From Azospirillum doebereinerae (lineage in GTDB: Bacteria > Pseudomonadota > Alphaproteobacteria > Azospirillales > Azospirillaceae), in the NCBI RefSeq assembly GCF_003989665.1, contig NZ_RZIJ01000030.1, positions 1 through 64,000 on the forward strand: a stretch of DNA of 64,000 nt, given 5' to 3'. The position numbers and the translations under genes are program-made. Positions within the stretch are counted from its first letter, which is position 1, and every line of letters begins with the position of its first letter. This document shows, one piece after another, positions 32,259 to 41,204 of the stretch. Under the pieces are notes generated by a model that saw only the letters and a program-made list of their open reading frames with translations, did not search any database and was not told the DNA's origin.

Positions 32259-33199
32259 TCCGCAGCCTCCCCGACCATGTCCGGTCGGCGCAGGAAATGG
32301 GCGTACATCTCGTCCAGGCTCGGCTGGACGATCTCGATGTCGTGCACGGCCGGACCGTCGCAGGCGATGCGGCGGACCAGACCGACCTTGTCGTCGTTGG
32401 CGCAGGCCAGTTCCACCACGCCGCCGGCCAGCCGGGTGAGGACCGCGTCCTCGCCCACCCAGCGGGCCAGTCCGTCGACGTCCCCGTCGGCCAGCGTCAG
32501 GCGGATGCGCACCGGCAGCCGGGCCAGCCCACGCAGCGTGGCGAGCGAACCGTCGGCCACCTTGCGGCCCCGGCTCATCACCACGACGCGGTCGGCCTGC
32601 CCCTCCAACTCGGTCAGGGCGTGGCTGCACAGCAGGACCGTGGTCCCGGCGTCGCGCAAGGCGGCGACGATCTCGTAGAAGCTCTGGCGCAGCGCCGGGT
32701 CGAGGCCGGTCGTCGGCTCGTCGAGGAACAGGATTCTCGGCGCGCCCAGCAGCGCCTGCGCCAGGGCCAGACGTTGCCGCATCCCCTTGGAATAGGTGCC
32801 GACGCGGCGCGCCACGGCGGCGGATTCCAGACCGACCCGCTCGAACAGCGCGGCGTTGCCTTGCGTCGGCACGCCCTTCAGCCGGGCGTAGAAGTCCAGC
32901 GTCTCGCGCCCGGTCATGCTGGGGTGGAAGGCGACGTTCTCCGGCAGGAAGCCGACCTGCCGGCGGATGGACGAGGCGGCGGCGCTGGCCGGATCGCCGC
33001 CCAGCACGCGGATGCGGCCCTCGGTCGGCGTCGTCAGCCCCAGCATCAGCTTGATCAGCGAGCTTTTGCCGGCGCCGTTGTGCCCGACCATCGCCACGCA
33101 TTCGCCGGGCATCAGCGCCAGATCCACCCCGCGCACCGCGTGTTGGTCGCCGTAGCGTTTGGAGACGCCCTCGACGATGATGGTCGGTTCGCTGGTCAT
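32255..33199 (-). CDS. nosF: NosF, ABC transporter ATPase
   Basis: 314 residues. Walker A GHNGAGKSS, signature YSKGMRQRLALAQ, Walker B ILFLDEPTTGLDP and the switch His in LLCSHALTELE. C-terminal 90 residues (about 220-310) are the NosF accessory region. Together with NosY and periplasmic NosD it forms the maturation transporter for the NosZ copper sites. It overlaps nosD by 4 bases. Confidence 0.96.
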   Translation of the reverse strand: MTSEPTIIVEGVSKRYGDQHAVRGVDLALMPGECVAMVGHNGAGKSSLIKLMLGLTTPTEGRIRVLGGDPASAAASSIRRQVGFLPENVAFHPSMTGRETLDFYARLKGVPTQGNAALFERVGLESAAVARRVGTYSKGMRQRLALAQALLGAPRILFLDEPTTGLDPALRQSFYEIVAALRDAGTTVLLCSHALTELEGQADRVVVMSRGRKVADGSLATLRGLARLPVRIRLTLADGDVDGLARWVGEDAVLTRLAGGVVELACANDDKVGLVRRIACDGPAVHDIEIVQPSLDEMYAHFLRRPDMVGEAAE

Positions 33200-34545
33200 C
33201 TTGCGGTCCTTTCGGCCAGTTGCGGCCCGGCGGGGGGCGCCATCAGCGGCGCCGAATCGATCACGCCGCCGGGGTGCAGGGCGGGGAACTGCTTCTGCGC
33301 CCAACGGATCACCTGCATGCCGGGGCTGTTCATCAGCAGCTTGGCCGCCGGGTAGGCCCACATGACGCGGTCCACCACGTCGTTGGGTCGGTATGCCTCG
33401 TCGGCGACCCCGTCGCCGTTCAGGTCGAAGGCGGCGTTGTCGCTCCAGTAATTGCCGCGTCCCTTCTCCGACCAGTCGAGCGAGCGGGTGCCGACATACT
33501 TGACCTGGGTGCGGTTGCCGACGAAGGCGTTGCCGGTCATCGCGTTGCGCTCCGACCCGGCGGTGAAGTGGACGCCGATCTCGCAGCCCTCGAACCGGTT
33601 GCCGACGAAGCGGTTCTTGTTGGCGTTGTAGATGAAGACGCATTTCCAGGTGCCGCTGCGCAGGCGGTCGTCCATCGCCTCGCTGTCGCGCGGAACGTCG
33701 GCGTCGGGCAGCGCCTCGCCGCTGTCGGACACGGCCCCGGCGAAACGGCCGAGCACGCTGTTGTTCTCGATCACCGAGCCGTTGGCGGCGTTCAGCAGCA
33801 TGCCGTGCTCGCGGTCGGCGACCGAGCGGTTGTTGCGGATCGTCAGGTTGTTGGAATACATGATCGCGTAGCCGACGCCGTTGCCGAGCGAGACGTTGCC
33901 CGACACCTCGGAGTCGTTCGTGTACATGTAATGGACGGCGAAGCGCACCCGCTCGAACCGGTTTCCGGCGAAGACGTTCTTACGCGAGGTGGTGGTGAAG
34001 ATGCCATCGCGCCCGTCGCGCACGCTGTTGTCGAGCACCCTGGCGCCCGGCGCGTTCCAGATCTGGATGCCGTTGCCGCGTTCGGACACGCGCAGGTCGG
34101 TGCGGCCGGTGACGTCGTTGCGGCGGACCACGCTGTCGTCAGCGCCCCAGACATAGACGCCGATCAGGTTGTCGCGCAGCCGGTTGTCCTCGACCACCGC
34201 CCGCTTGGCGGTCTTGCCCAGGAAAATGCCGGCGTTCTGTTCGAACAGGCTGAGACCGGAATTGCGGACCTCGATGCCGCGAATGGTGACGCCGGGGGCC
34301 GTCACGGTCAGCACGCTGCCCTGCCCGCCGCCGTCGAGTATGGCGCCAGGCTCCCCCTCCAGCGTCACGGTGGTGGAGACCGTAACCGGGCCGGGGTGCA
34401 CGCCGGGCGCCAGCCGCAGCGTGTCGCCCGGCGAGGCGGCGGACAGCGCCGATTCCAGCCCGCCCGGCGGCACCACGACGGTGGCGGCCAGCGCCGGACC
34501 GCACAGGAGGACGGCGGCGAGCGGAAGGGCGAGGCGGAGAAGCAT
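33196..34545 (-). CDS. nosD: NosD, periplasmic copper-site assembly protein
   Basis: 449 residues with a Sec signal peptide (about 1-22, ending in PALA). The rest is a right-handed parallel beta-helix of the CASH/NosD type, with repeated N..V...N turns (AVVEDNRLRDNLIGVYVWGA, DSVVRRNDVTG). It interacts with NosFY and NosL to place copper in NosZ. The ATG at 34545 begins the signal peptide; an upstream in-frame start would spoil it. A 70-base gap with a palindrome separates it from nosZ. Confidence 0.95.
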   Translation of the reverse strand: MLLRLALPLAAVLLCGPALAATVVVPPGGLESALSAASPGDTLRLAPGVHPGPVTVSTTVTLEGEPGAILDGGGQGSVLTVTAPGVTIRGIEVRNSGLSLFEQNAGIFLGKTAKRAVVEDNRLRDNLIGVYVWGADDSVVRRNDVTGRTDLRVSERGNGIQIWNAPGARVLDNSVRDGRDGIFTTTSRKNVFAGNRFERVRFAVHYMYTNDSEVSGNVSLGNGVGYAIMYSNNLTIRNNRSVADREHGMLLNAANGSVIENNSVLGRFAGAVSDSGEALPDADVPRDSEAMDDRLRSGTWKCVFIYNANKNRFVGNRFEGCEIGVHFTAGSERNAMTGNAFVGNRTQVKYVGTRSLDWSEKGRGNYWSDNAAFDLNGDGVADEAYRPNDVVDRVMWAYPAAKLLMNSPGMQVIRWAQKQFPALHPGGVIDSAPLMAPPAGPQLAERTAR

Positions 34546-34579
34546 GGGGTGACCTGTCTGTATGAAAGCACCATGGGAA

Positions 34580-34608
34580 AGCCCTTCTCCCACGAGGGGA
34601 GAAGGGCT
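34580..34608. repeat. REP-like palindrome between nosZ and nosD
   Basis: AGCCCTTCTCCC and GGGAGAAGGGCT are complementary arms around five bases. A closely related palindrome lies at 45004-45031 in another intergenic gap. Such elements often act as mRNA-stabilising or terminating hairpins; here it may set the nosZ to nosDFYLX ratio (inference). Confidence 0.75.
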
Positions 34609-34615
34609 CCTCGCA

Positions 34616-36559
34616 TCAGGTGCTGCGCGGCTCGACCAGCATGCGGCCGCCCATCTCCATGTGGAGGGCGTGGCAGAACCACTGGCAATAGTACCAGTGC
34701 ACGCCGGGGCGGTCGGCGGTGAAGGTCACCGACGCGGTCATCTGCGGCCCGATCTCCATGCAGACGCCGTGGTTGGTCATGGTGAAGCCGTGGGTCAGGT
34801 CGTCCACGTCGTCCATGTTGGAGACGTACACGGTCACCTCGTCGCCCTGGTTGACCTTGAACTCCTCCAAGCCGAAGGCCGGCGCCCGGCTCCACATGTA
34901 GACGCGGACCTTGTTGCCGTCGCGGATGACCTTGGCGTCGTTGTCGAGATCGACGCCGTCCTTCTTGGCCTGCTGGCGCGCGTCCTCCCACATCGGGTCG
35001 TCGCGGGTGTAGACGCTCTTCGGGTTCACCTTGGAGCGGTGGACGATCAGCGTGTCGTGCGGCTCGGCGAAGGTGGGGCCGTCATGCACCAGCTTCATCT
35101 CGTCGCCGGAGATGTCGATCAACTGGTCGTTCTCCGGCTTCAGCGGGCCGACGTTGAGGAAGCGGTCCTTGGAGAACTTGTTCAGCACGATCAGCCACTT
35201 GCCGTCGGCCTCCTTGGTCTGCCCCATGGAGCTGTGCAGATGGCCCGGCTGGTAGTGCACGTCGAGCTTCTGGACGATGGGATCGACCTTCTCGCCCTTG
35301 AAGGCGCGGATCGCCTTGTCGATGTTCCACTTCACGACCTGGCTGTCGAGGAACAGCGTGGTGTAGGCGTTGCCGCGCCCGTCATAGGCGGTGTGGAGCG
35401 GCCCCAGACCCACCTGCGGCTCGGCGACGATGACGTCGCGCGGCTTGATCTTGTCGTCGAACAGGTCGTCGAGCTTGCGCACGTCCATGACCGAGACGGT
35501 CGGCGACAGCTTGCCGTTGATGGTGACGTGGATGCCGTCCGGTGCCGTGTTGACGCCGTGCGGGCTGTTGGGGATCGGGATGTAGCGGGTGTAGGGGGTG
35601 TTGTGGCGGCCGTCGACGATGGGAACGCCGTTGATCACCTCGACCTTGCCGGCCTTCACCGCCTCCTCGATGCGCTTGAGGTTGAAGACGACGAGCCAAT
35701 CCTGCTCGTTGCCGGTCATCTCGGCGGTGGTGACGCCCTCCTCCGAGTTGTAGCAGGTCGAGAAGACGTATTTGCCCTGGTAGTCGGCGTCGGTGTTGTC
35801 GAGGTTGCCGTCGACCCAGACCTGCCAGGCGATCTTCATCGTGTCGCCGTCGACGGCGGTGAAGTGGGAGCGGTAGCGCTTGGGCTCGTCGAGGATCTTG
35901 CCGTCGTTGGGCGTCGGCACGCGCTGCTCGCCGTTGCAGAAGACGTAGCCGGTGCGCGGGTATTTCTGGAGCCGCAGGCCGTGGATCGCCGACGCGTTGG
36001 GGATCTCCAGGATCGTGTCGGGCTTCATGATGTCGCAACGGATGCGCACGATCCGCGAATTCGCCTTGTCGTTGGCGAAGATGTAGCGCCCGTCGTAGGT
36101 CCCGTCCGTGAAGGACATGTGCGGGTGGTGCAGGTCGCCGTTGAAATACTCGCCGCCGCGCTTCTCCAGGAACTTCTTCGTCTCCGGGGTCTGATGGGCC
36201 AGCAGGATCTTGCGGCTCTCGTTGGTCAGGCCCCAGCCGGTGGCCGAGCAGCGGTTGAACACCGGGATGCGCATCAGTTCGCGCATCGACGGCGCGCCCA
36301 TGATGCGGACCTCGCCGGAATGGCCGCCGGAATGGAACACATAATACTCGTCGAGATCGCCCGGCTTGACCTCGTAGACCTGCTTGCCGGGGGTGGCGGT
36401 GGCCGCGCGCGCGGTGGCGGCGCCGAACAGCGCGTCGCCACCGATCGCAGCCCCGCCCGCCGCGCCGGCGAGCCCCGCCAGCGCCGCGACCTTCGCCGTC
36501 CCACCCAGGAGATCGCGGCGGTTCACGACCCCCACCGCCTTGGACTTCTCGTCAGACAT
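34616..36559 (-). CDS. nosZ: nitrous-oxide reductase NosZ (clade I, Tat-exported)
   Basis: 647-residue periplasmic enzyme reducing N2O to N2, the last step of denitrification. A twin-arginine signal (NRRDLLGGTAKVAALAG) marks clade I. The N-terminal seven-bladed propeller carries the CuZ histidines, for example DVHYQPGHLHSS. The C-terminal cupredoxin has the CuA motif CQWFCHALHMEMGG, with C625, C629, H633 and M636 as ligands. The ATG at 36559 is preceded by GGAGCAGAG. It lies 69 bases after nosR. Confidence 0.98.
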   Translation of the reverse strand: MSDEKSKAVGVVNRRDLLGGTAKVAALAGLAGAAGGAAIGGDALFGAATARAATATPGKQVYEVKPGDLDEYYVFHSGGHSGEVRIMGAPSMRELMRIPVFNRCSATGWGLTNESRKILLAHQTPETKKFLEKRGGEYFNGDLHHPHMSFTDGTYDGRYIFANDKANSRIVRIRCDIMKPDTILEIPNASAIHGLRLQKYPRTGYVFCNGEQRVPTPNDGKILDEPKRYRSHFTAVDGDTMKIAWQVWVDGNLDNTDADYQGKYVFSTCYNSEEGVTTAEMTGNEQDWLVVFNLKRIEEAVKAGKVEVINGVPIVDGRHNTPYTRYIPIPNSPHGVNTAPDGIHVTINGKLSPTVSVMDVRKLDDLFDDKIKPRDVIVAEPQVGLGPLHTAYDGRGNAYTTLFLDSQVVKWNIDKAIRAFKGEKVDPIVQKLDVHYQPGHLHSSMGQTKEADGKWLIVLNKFSKDRFLNVGPLKPENDQLIDISGDEMKLVHDGPTFAEPHDTLIVHRSKVNPKSVYTRDDPMWEDARQQAKKDGVDLDNDAKVIRDGNKVRVYMWSRAPAFGLEEFKVNQGDEVTVYVSNMDDVDDLTHGFTMTNHGVCMEIGPQMTASVTFTADRPGVHWYYCQWFCHALHMEMGGRMLVEPRST

Positions 36560-36628
36560 TCTCTGCTCCATTCTTGGCCCCGGTCTTGAGGGGCTTTGCG
36601 CGGCCGGAACGCCGGCCTCGGGTTGGTA

Positions 36629-38914
36629 TCAGGGCCGGGCGGTGAGACGCCCGGTCGCGGGATCGCTGGTCAGCACGGGCGCGCGGGGCGCCGGCGTGCC
36701 GCTCAAGGCTGTGTCTGCCAAGGCGGGTTGGGTGGCCTCGCGGCGCTCCCGCTTCAGGCGCTTCTGGATCACCACCGGACATTTGCGGTCGTGGTGGTAG
36801 AGCATCTGGCAATGGAGGCACTGGATGCATTCGTTGGGGTTGATCGACCCGTCGGGGTGGATCGCCTGAACCGGGCATTCGTTGGCGCAGCGCCGGCACG
36901 GGCTCCCGCATTCGCTGTAGCGCTTGAGCCAGTCGAACATCCGCATCCGGCCGGGGATCGCCAGCGCGGCGCCCAGCGGGCAGAGGTAGCGGCAGAAGAA
37001 GCGCTCGATGAACAGCCCGGCCGCGACCAGCGCCACGGCGAAGGCCACGAACCACCAGTCGCGGATGAAATGCAGAATGATGGCGGTCTTGAACGGCTCG
37101 ATCTCGGCCATCCGCTCGGCGAAGGCCAGCGAGTAGAAGGACAGGCCGAACAGCGCCAGGAAGATCATGTACTTGATCGGCCACAGCCGCTGGTGCAGGC
37201 CGAAGGGGACGGCGATCTGCCGGATGCCGGCCTTCTTCGCCGCCTTGCTCGCCAGTTCCTGCAAGGCGCCGAACGGGCAGAGCCAGCCGCAGAAGGCGCC
37301 GCGCCCCCAGAACAGCAGCGACGCCGCCACCGAGCACCACAGGATGAACACCAGCGGGTCCATCAGGAAATAGTCCCAGCGGAAATCGGTGCGCAGCGCG
37401 TTGGCGAAGGTCATCACGTTGACCACCGACAACTGGGCGTGCGCGATCCAGCCGAGCCAGACCAGCGTGAAGACCAGGAATCCCAGCCGCAGTCGCTCGT
37501 ACAGCGCCGGTCGCTTCACGATCTGGTCCTGGAAGAAGAAGATCGCGGTCAGCAGCAGGATGGCGAGCCCGGTCACCGCGACGTCCACCACCCGGTTCTG
37601 CCAGATGCGCTGCCACAGCGGAGTCTCGGCGGCGGCCTCCGGCTCGACCGGATCGGCGACGGCAGCCGCGACGGACGGGGCGGGAGCGGCAATCCGCTCG
37701 ATCCTCAGATATTTGTCGGGCGGCTGGTAGCCGAGGTCGAAGGTGACGAACGCCTTGTCGAGCGCCGCCGTCGCCCGCTGCACCAGCAATTGCAGGCGCC
37801 AAGCGTCCGCCGGATCGAACTCGGTCCCCTCGGGCAGGATGAACAGGCCGATCTCCGGGAAATCCGGGGCGCCCGCCGCCGCGAGGTTGCCCAGCCGCTT
37901 GTGGGTCTTGTCGCGGAAACGGACGGCGCCCTCGTGCTGGATCAACTCGAACCGGTCGAAGATGCCGCCGCGCACATAGCCCGACCCCTTGAAGGAGTAG
38001 CGCCCCTGCCCGGCGACCACGATGGCCTGCTGGCCGGGCTTCAGGCGTTGCAGCAGCGCCTCGTACTCCGCGTCGCCCAGCAGCGAGCGTCCGACGACCG
38101 GGATGGTGGCAAGGCCAGCGTAGAGGTCGATGAAGGTCTCGTCGGCGGTGCCGGGTTCGGCGCGCGCGATGGCCTCGGCCTTGCCGGTGCGCTCGAAGGC
38201 GGCGTTGACCTCGCCCACCGTCAGCGTCAGACGGCGCACCGAGCCGTCGCCGACCAGGGTCGCCCAATCCTCCGTGCCGGTCTTGGACGGGTCGATGCTC
38301 TTGACGACGGTGGGGGCGGCGGCCTCGGCGCCGCCCTTGCCCAGCGCCTGCATGACCTTCTTGCCGGAGCGGATGATCGAATCGCCGATGACCATGACGG
38401 TCACCGTGGCGCCCGACACGATGTCCACCGGCGGGCTTGAGACGTTTTGCCGGGCCAGCTCCAGCACGTTGCGCCCGATGTAACCGTCGATGAAGGCGGT
38501 GATGCGGGCGGGCGGGATGCCGATCAGGACGATGGGTTCATGGTGATCGACCAGCTTCGCCCCGGTCACCACGCCGTCCGGCGTCAGCCCGACCAGCACA
38601 TGGATCGGACGCCCGGAATAGCCGGTGGTGTTGACGAAATCGGAGGTCAGGAAGGCATGGCCGACCAGCGCGCTTCCCTTGTAGACCGGCAGGACAGGCG
38701 CGTTCGCCGCGATGGGCCCGAAACGGTCGGCGCCGGGCATCAGGTCGGCTGGCTGCACCATGCCGATGAAGCGGTCGACGACCGCCGTGCCGCCACGCGC
38801 ATCCGCCGCCAGCGCACCGCCAAGGTCCCAGCCGAGCGCGGCGCACAGCAGCAGCCCGGCCGCGCAGCCCGCGCGCGCCCTGTTCCAGAAACCGTCAACC
38901 AAATCCGTCAGCAT
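36629..38914 (-). CDS. nosR: NosR, membrane flavo-Fe-S protein for N2O respiration
   Basis: 761 residues: signal peptide (about 1-36), periplasmic FMN-binding domain with the flavin Thr in VSGATVTVM, a second periplasmic region, about five to six membrane segments, and a cytoplasmic ferredoxin end with two clusters (CGSPCRRCANECPVQAIHP and CIQCLHC). NosR feeds electrons to NosZ and is needed for its expression; NosX supplies the FMN. An in-frame GTG at 38965 is possible, but a promoter predicted near 38970 would make it almost leaderless, so the ATG at 38914 is preferred. Confidence 0.95.
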   Translation of the reverse strand: MLTDLVDGFWNRARAGCAAGLLLCAALGWDLGGALAADARGGTAVVDRFIGMVQPADLMPGADRFGPIAANAPVLPVYKGSALVGHAFLTSDFVNTTGYSGRPIHVLVGLTPDGVVTGAKLVDHHEPIVLIGIPPARITAFIDGYIGRNVLELARQNVSSPPVDIVSGATVTVMVIGDSIIRSGKKVMQALGKGGAEAAAPTVVKSIDPSKTGTEDWATLVGDGSVRRLTLTVGEVNAAFERTGKAEAIARAEPGTADETFIDLYAGLATIPVVGRSLLGDAEYEALLQRLKPGQQAIVVAGQGRYSFKGSGYVRGGIFDRFELIQHEGAVRFRDKTHKRLGNLAAAGAPDFPEIGLFILPEGTEFDPADAWRLQLLVQRATAALDKAFVTFDLGYQPPDKYLRIERIAAPAPSVAAAVADPVEPEAAAETPLWQRIWQNRVVDVAVTGLAILLLTAIFFFQDQIVKRPALYERLRLGFLVFTLVWLGWIAHAQLSVVNVMTFANALRTDFRWDYFLMDPLVFILWCSVAASLLFWGRGAFCGWLCPFGALQELASKAAKKAGIRQIAVPFGLHQRLWPIKYMIFLALFGLSFYSLAFAERMAEIEPFKTAIILHFIRDWWFVAFAVALVAAGLFIERFFCRYLCPLGAALAIPGRMRMFDWLKRYSECGSPCRRCANECPVQAIHPDGSINPNECIQCLHCQMLYHHDRKCPVVIQKRLKRERREATQPALADTALSGTPAPRAPVLTSDPATGRLTARP

Positions 38915-39004
38915 GGATGCGCCGTTCAGCGTCGTTGTGGCAATGGCCGACGGGATCGAAACCACGGCGGTTCCACAGTAGGAACCTGTCGAACCGCGGC
39001 CTCC

Positions 39005-39018
39005 TTGATCTTGGTCAA
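39005..39018. promoter_or_regulatory. FNR/Dnr-type box between nosR and a ferritin-like gene
   Basis: TTGAT-CTTG-GTCAA matches the FNR/NnrR consensus TTGAT-N4-ATCAA at 9 of 10 defined positions. Its centre is 39011.5. On plus, TATCAT at 39041-39046 is a good -10 whose start point would be about 39053, giving a -41.5 spacing, the class II FNR arrangement. On minus, TACTGT at 38975-38980 would start near 38968, about -43 for nosR. One site may serve both directions. Confidence 0.72.
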
Positions 39019-39093
39019 GTCGCTCAAAAGTTTATTAGATTATCATTTTATGCAATCATACAGAGAAGTTCTCGAATCGAGGAGGTTGCACCG

Positions 39094-39987
39094 ATGCCAT
39101 TGCTGCACCACGAACCACCAGCCAGGATCGACGACCTCGACAGCCTGCTGGGCATCGCCATGGCCATGGAGGCCGAGGCGGTGCGCCGCTACGGACAGCT
39201 CGCGGCGCTGATGGAACGGCGGGGCGAGGCCGCGACCGCCGCCACCTTCCATGGCCTGAGGGCGGAGGAGGAAAAGCACACCGACGCCGTCGACCGCTGG
39301 GCGACGGCTCTCGGCCGCGCGGCGCCCGATGAGGTATCTTTTCTCTGGGTGCTGCCGCCGGACATCGCGCTCTCCTGGGACGATCTGCTCGACCGGACCC
39401 GGTTGACGCCCTATCAGGCGCTGTCGCTGGCGGTGGTGAACGAACAGCGCGCCTTCGCCTTCTACAGCCACATCGCGGCGGGAACCGGCAACGACACGGT
39501 GCGCGGCCACGCCGAGACCCTGGCGCGGGAGGAATTGCAGCACGCCGCCCTACTGCGGCGCGAGCGGCGCAAGGCCTTCCATCGCGACCATGGCGGCGCG
39601 GAGACACCCGTGCGGGTCGACAGCTCCGCCGCGTTGGACCGCATCGCCCAAACCCTGCTGAGCGCCGCCGCCACCGAACACGCCGCCCTGTCCCGCCAAC
39701 TCGCGGCGTCTGGAAATGCGGCCGGCTCGGCGTTGCTGGGGCAGATCGCCTTGGAGGAGGAGTCCCTTGCGAACAGCGGGCAACCGACCATTCCGGCAAC
39801 CACTCCCCCGGCAGCCGCCGGAGCGATGGAACCCTGGCCGGCGGCCATCGCCATCGCCGAGCGACTGGCCGAACGCTTCGCCGACATCGCTGCGACCGCA
39901 ACCGACGAAGCGGTTCTCGGCCGCGCCCTCTCCCTTCAGGAAACCGCCATCCTCCACCTCACGCGGCTGACCACCCACCAAGCTTGA
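39094..39987 (+). CDS. ferritin-like/rubrerythrin-type diiron protein with two domains
   Basis: 297 residues. The first 170 residues are a four-helix bundle with diiron-type Glu/His motifs: AMEAEAVRRYGQL, LRAEEEKHTDAVDRWA, NEQRAFAFYSHIA and LAREELQHAALLRRER. The C-terminal 100 residues are another helical part with less clear ligands. No rubredoxin domain is present. Such proteins handle peroxide or oxygen stress in cells growing without oxygen. It is divergent from nosR with an FNR-type box at class II distance. GGAGG lies 8 bases before the ATG; the open frame upstream runs through the promoter and is not coding. Confidence 0.8.
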   Translation: MPLLHHEPPARIDDLDSLLGIAMAMEAEAVRRYGQLAALMERRGEAATAATFHGLRAEEEKHTDAVDRWATALGRAAPDEVSFLWVLPPDIALSWDDLLDRTRLTPYQALSLAVVNEQRAFAFYSHIAAGTGNDTVRGHAETLAREELQHAALLRRERRKAFHRDHGGAETPVRVDSSAALDRIAQTLLSAAATEHAALSRQLAASGNAAGSALLGQIALEEESLANSGQPTIPATTPPAAAGAMEPWPAAIAIAERLAERFADIAATATDEAVLGRALSLQETAILHLTRLTTHQA

Positions 39988-40068
39988 GGGACAGCCGCAG
40001 CGGCTGCAAGAGCAGCGTCGTTCTGCTGCACACGGCCGCCAGCGCGAGTCATTGCAAGGCCAACGGAA

Positions 40069-41001
40069 TCAAATCCCCTCGCCCAGGCAGATGTCCTCCC
40101 GCTTGCGCTCGACACGGCAGGCGACCCCGGCGAAGTTGCAGACCGGCGGGATGAGATCCGCCACCCGCCGGCTGATCGCGTCGCCGCGATGCACGATGGC
40201 GTAATCGAGCGGGGCCAACGCGAGCGGAACCTCGACAATGCGCAGTTCGCCCGCCTCGACATAGGGCGCGAAATAGGCGCGCGGCAGATAGGTGACGCCG
40301 AGCCCGGCGCGCGCCAGCTCCGCCAGACCGATCAGGCTGTTGCAGGTCAGCACCCGGCCCCGGTCGATCCCCAGCCGGTCCAGCTCGCGCAGCAGGCGCA
40401 GATGCAGCATCGACCCCTCGGCGTGGGTGAGCACGGGAAGCTGCGCCAAGCGCTCCAGCGGCAACCGGTCCTCCCCGGCGGGGATCAGCTCGGGGCTGCA
40501 CATCCAGGCGGATTCCAGCTTCGGCAAGGGGTGGGTGACGTAGCCGGCGTCGGACTCCAGGGACGGGCTGATCACCAGATCCAGGGCGTGGCGGGCAAGC
40601 TGGTGACGCAGGCCGGTCGCCATGTCGACGCGCGGCTCCAGCACCATGCGCGGGTAGACCCGGCGGATGGCCGCCACCAGATCGGCCAGCCAGGTCAGGG
40701 CCACCATCTCGGTGACACCGAAGCGGAAGCGGCCCGAGAAGGAGTCGTCGCCGGCCAGACGGTGCAGCACCCCCTGGCGCAGGTCCAGCATCGCCGAGAA
40801 GTCGTCGATCACCTCGCGGCCCTTCAAGGTCAGGGTGGCGGCGCTGCCGCGTTCGATCAGTTCGACCCCGAAATGGGTCTCCAGCTCGTGGATGCGCTTC
40901 GAGATGGTCGATTGCGTGGTGCCGAGCCGCGCGGCGGCGCCGTGGAAGCTGCCGAGTTCGTTCACCCAATAGACGGCTTCGATCTGTTTTAATGTCAGCA
41001 T
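40069..41001 (-). CDS. LysR-family transcriptional regulator
   Basis: 310 residues. N-terminal winged helix-turn-helix (LKQIEAVYWVNELGSFHGAA, TTQSTISKRIHELE) and a periplasmic-binding-protein-like effector domain (about 90-300). It is divergent from the tripartite transporter/catabolic operon that begins at 41205, the usual arrangement in which the LysR protein controls the neighbouring operon in response to its substrate. The ATG at 41001 fits the family N-terminus; further upstream in-frame codons run through the 200-base promoter region. Confidence 0.93.
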   Translation of the reverse strand: MLTLKQIEAVYWVNELGSFHGAAARLGTTQSTISKRIHELETHFGVELIERGSAATLTLKGREVIDDFSAMLDLRQGVLHRLAGDDSFSGRFRFGVTEMVALTWLADLVAAIRRVYPRMVLEPRVDMATGLRHQLARHALDLVISPSLESDAGYVTHPLPKLESAWMCSPELIPAGEDRLPLERLAQLPVLTHAEGSMLHLRLLRELDRLGIDRGRVLTCNSLIGLAELARAGLGVTYLPRAYFAPYVEAGELRIVEVPLALAPLDYAIVHRGDAISRRVADLIPPVCNFAGVACRVERKREDICLGEGI

Positions 41002-41204
41002 TGCACAGGAAGTCCTGTTTAATGAAAAAAAGCGATCAATCACACCCATGACGCGCAAAACCCGCGCCTCAAGGCCTTGCCGGCCCAATCTGGCAGAAAA
41101 CAAGGCTGATGAAGAGGAGCGATTGCGCATCGTGAAAAAAAGTCAGTTTAACCTACGAGATTTATAGCCTTTAATAGCGATGAAATTTTTGCGTGGAGTG
41201 TGAA

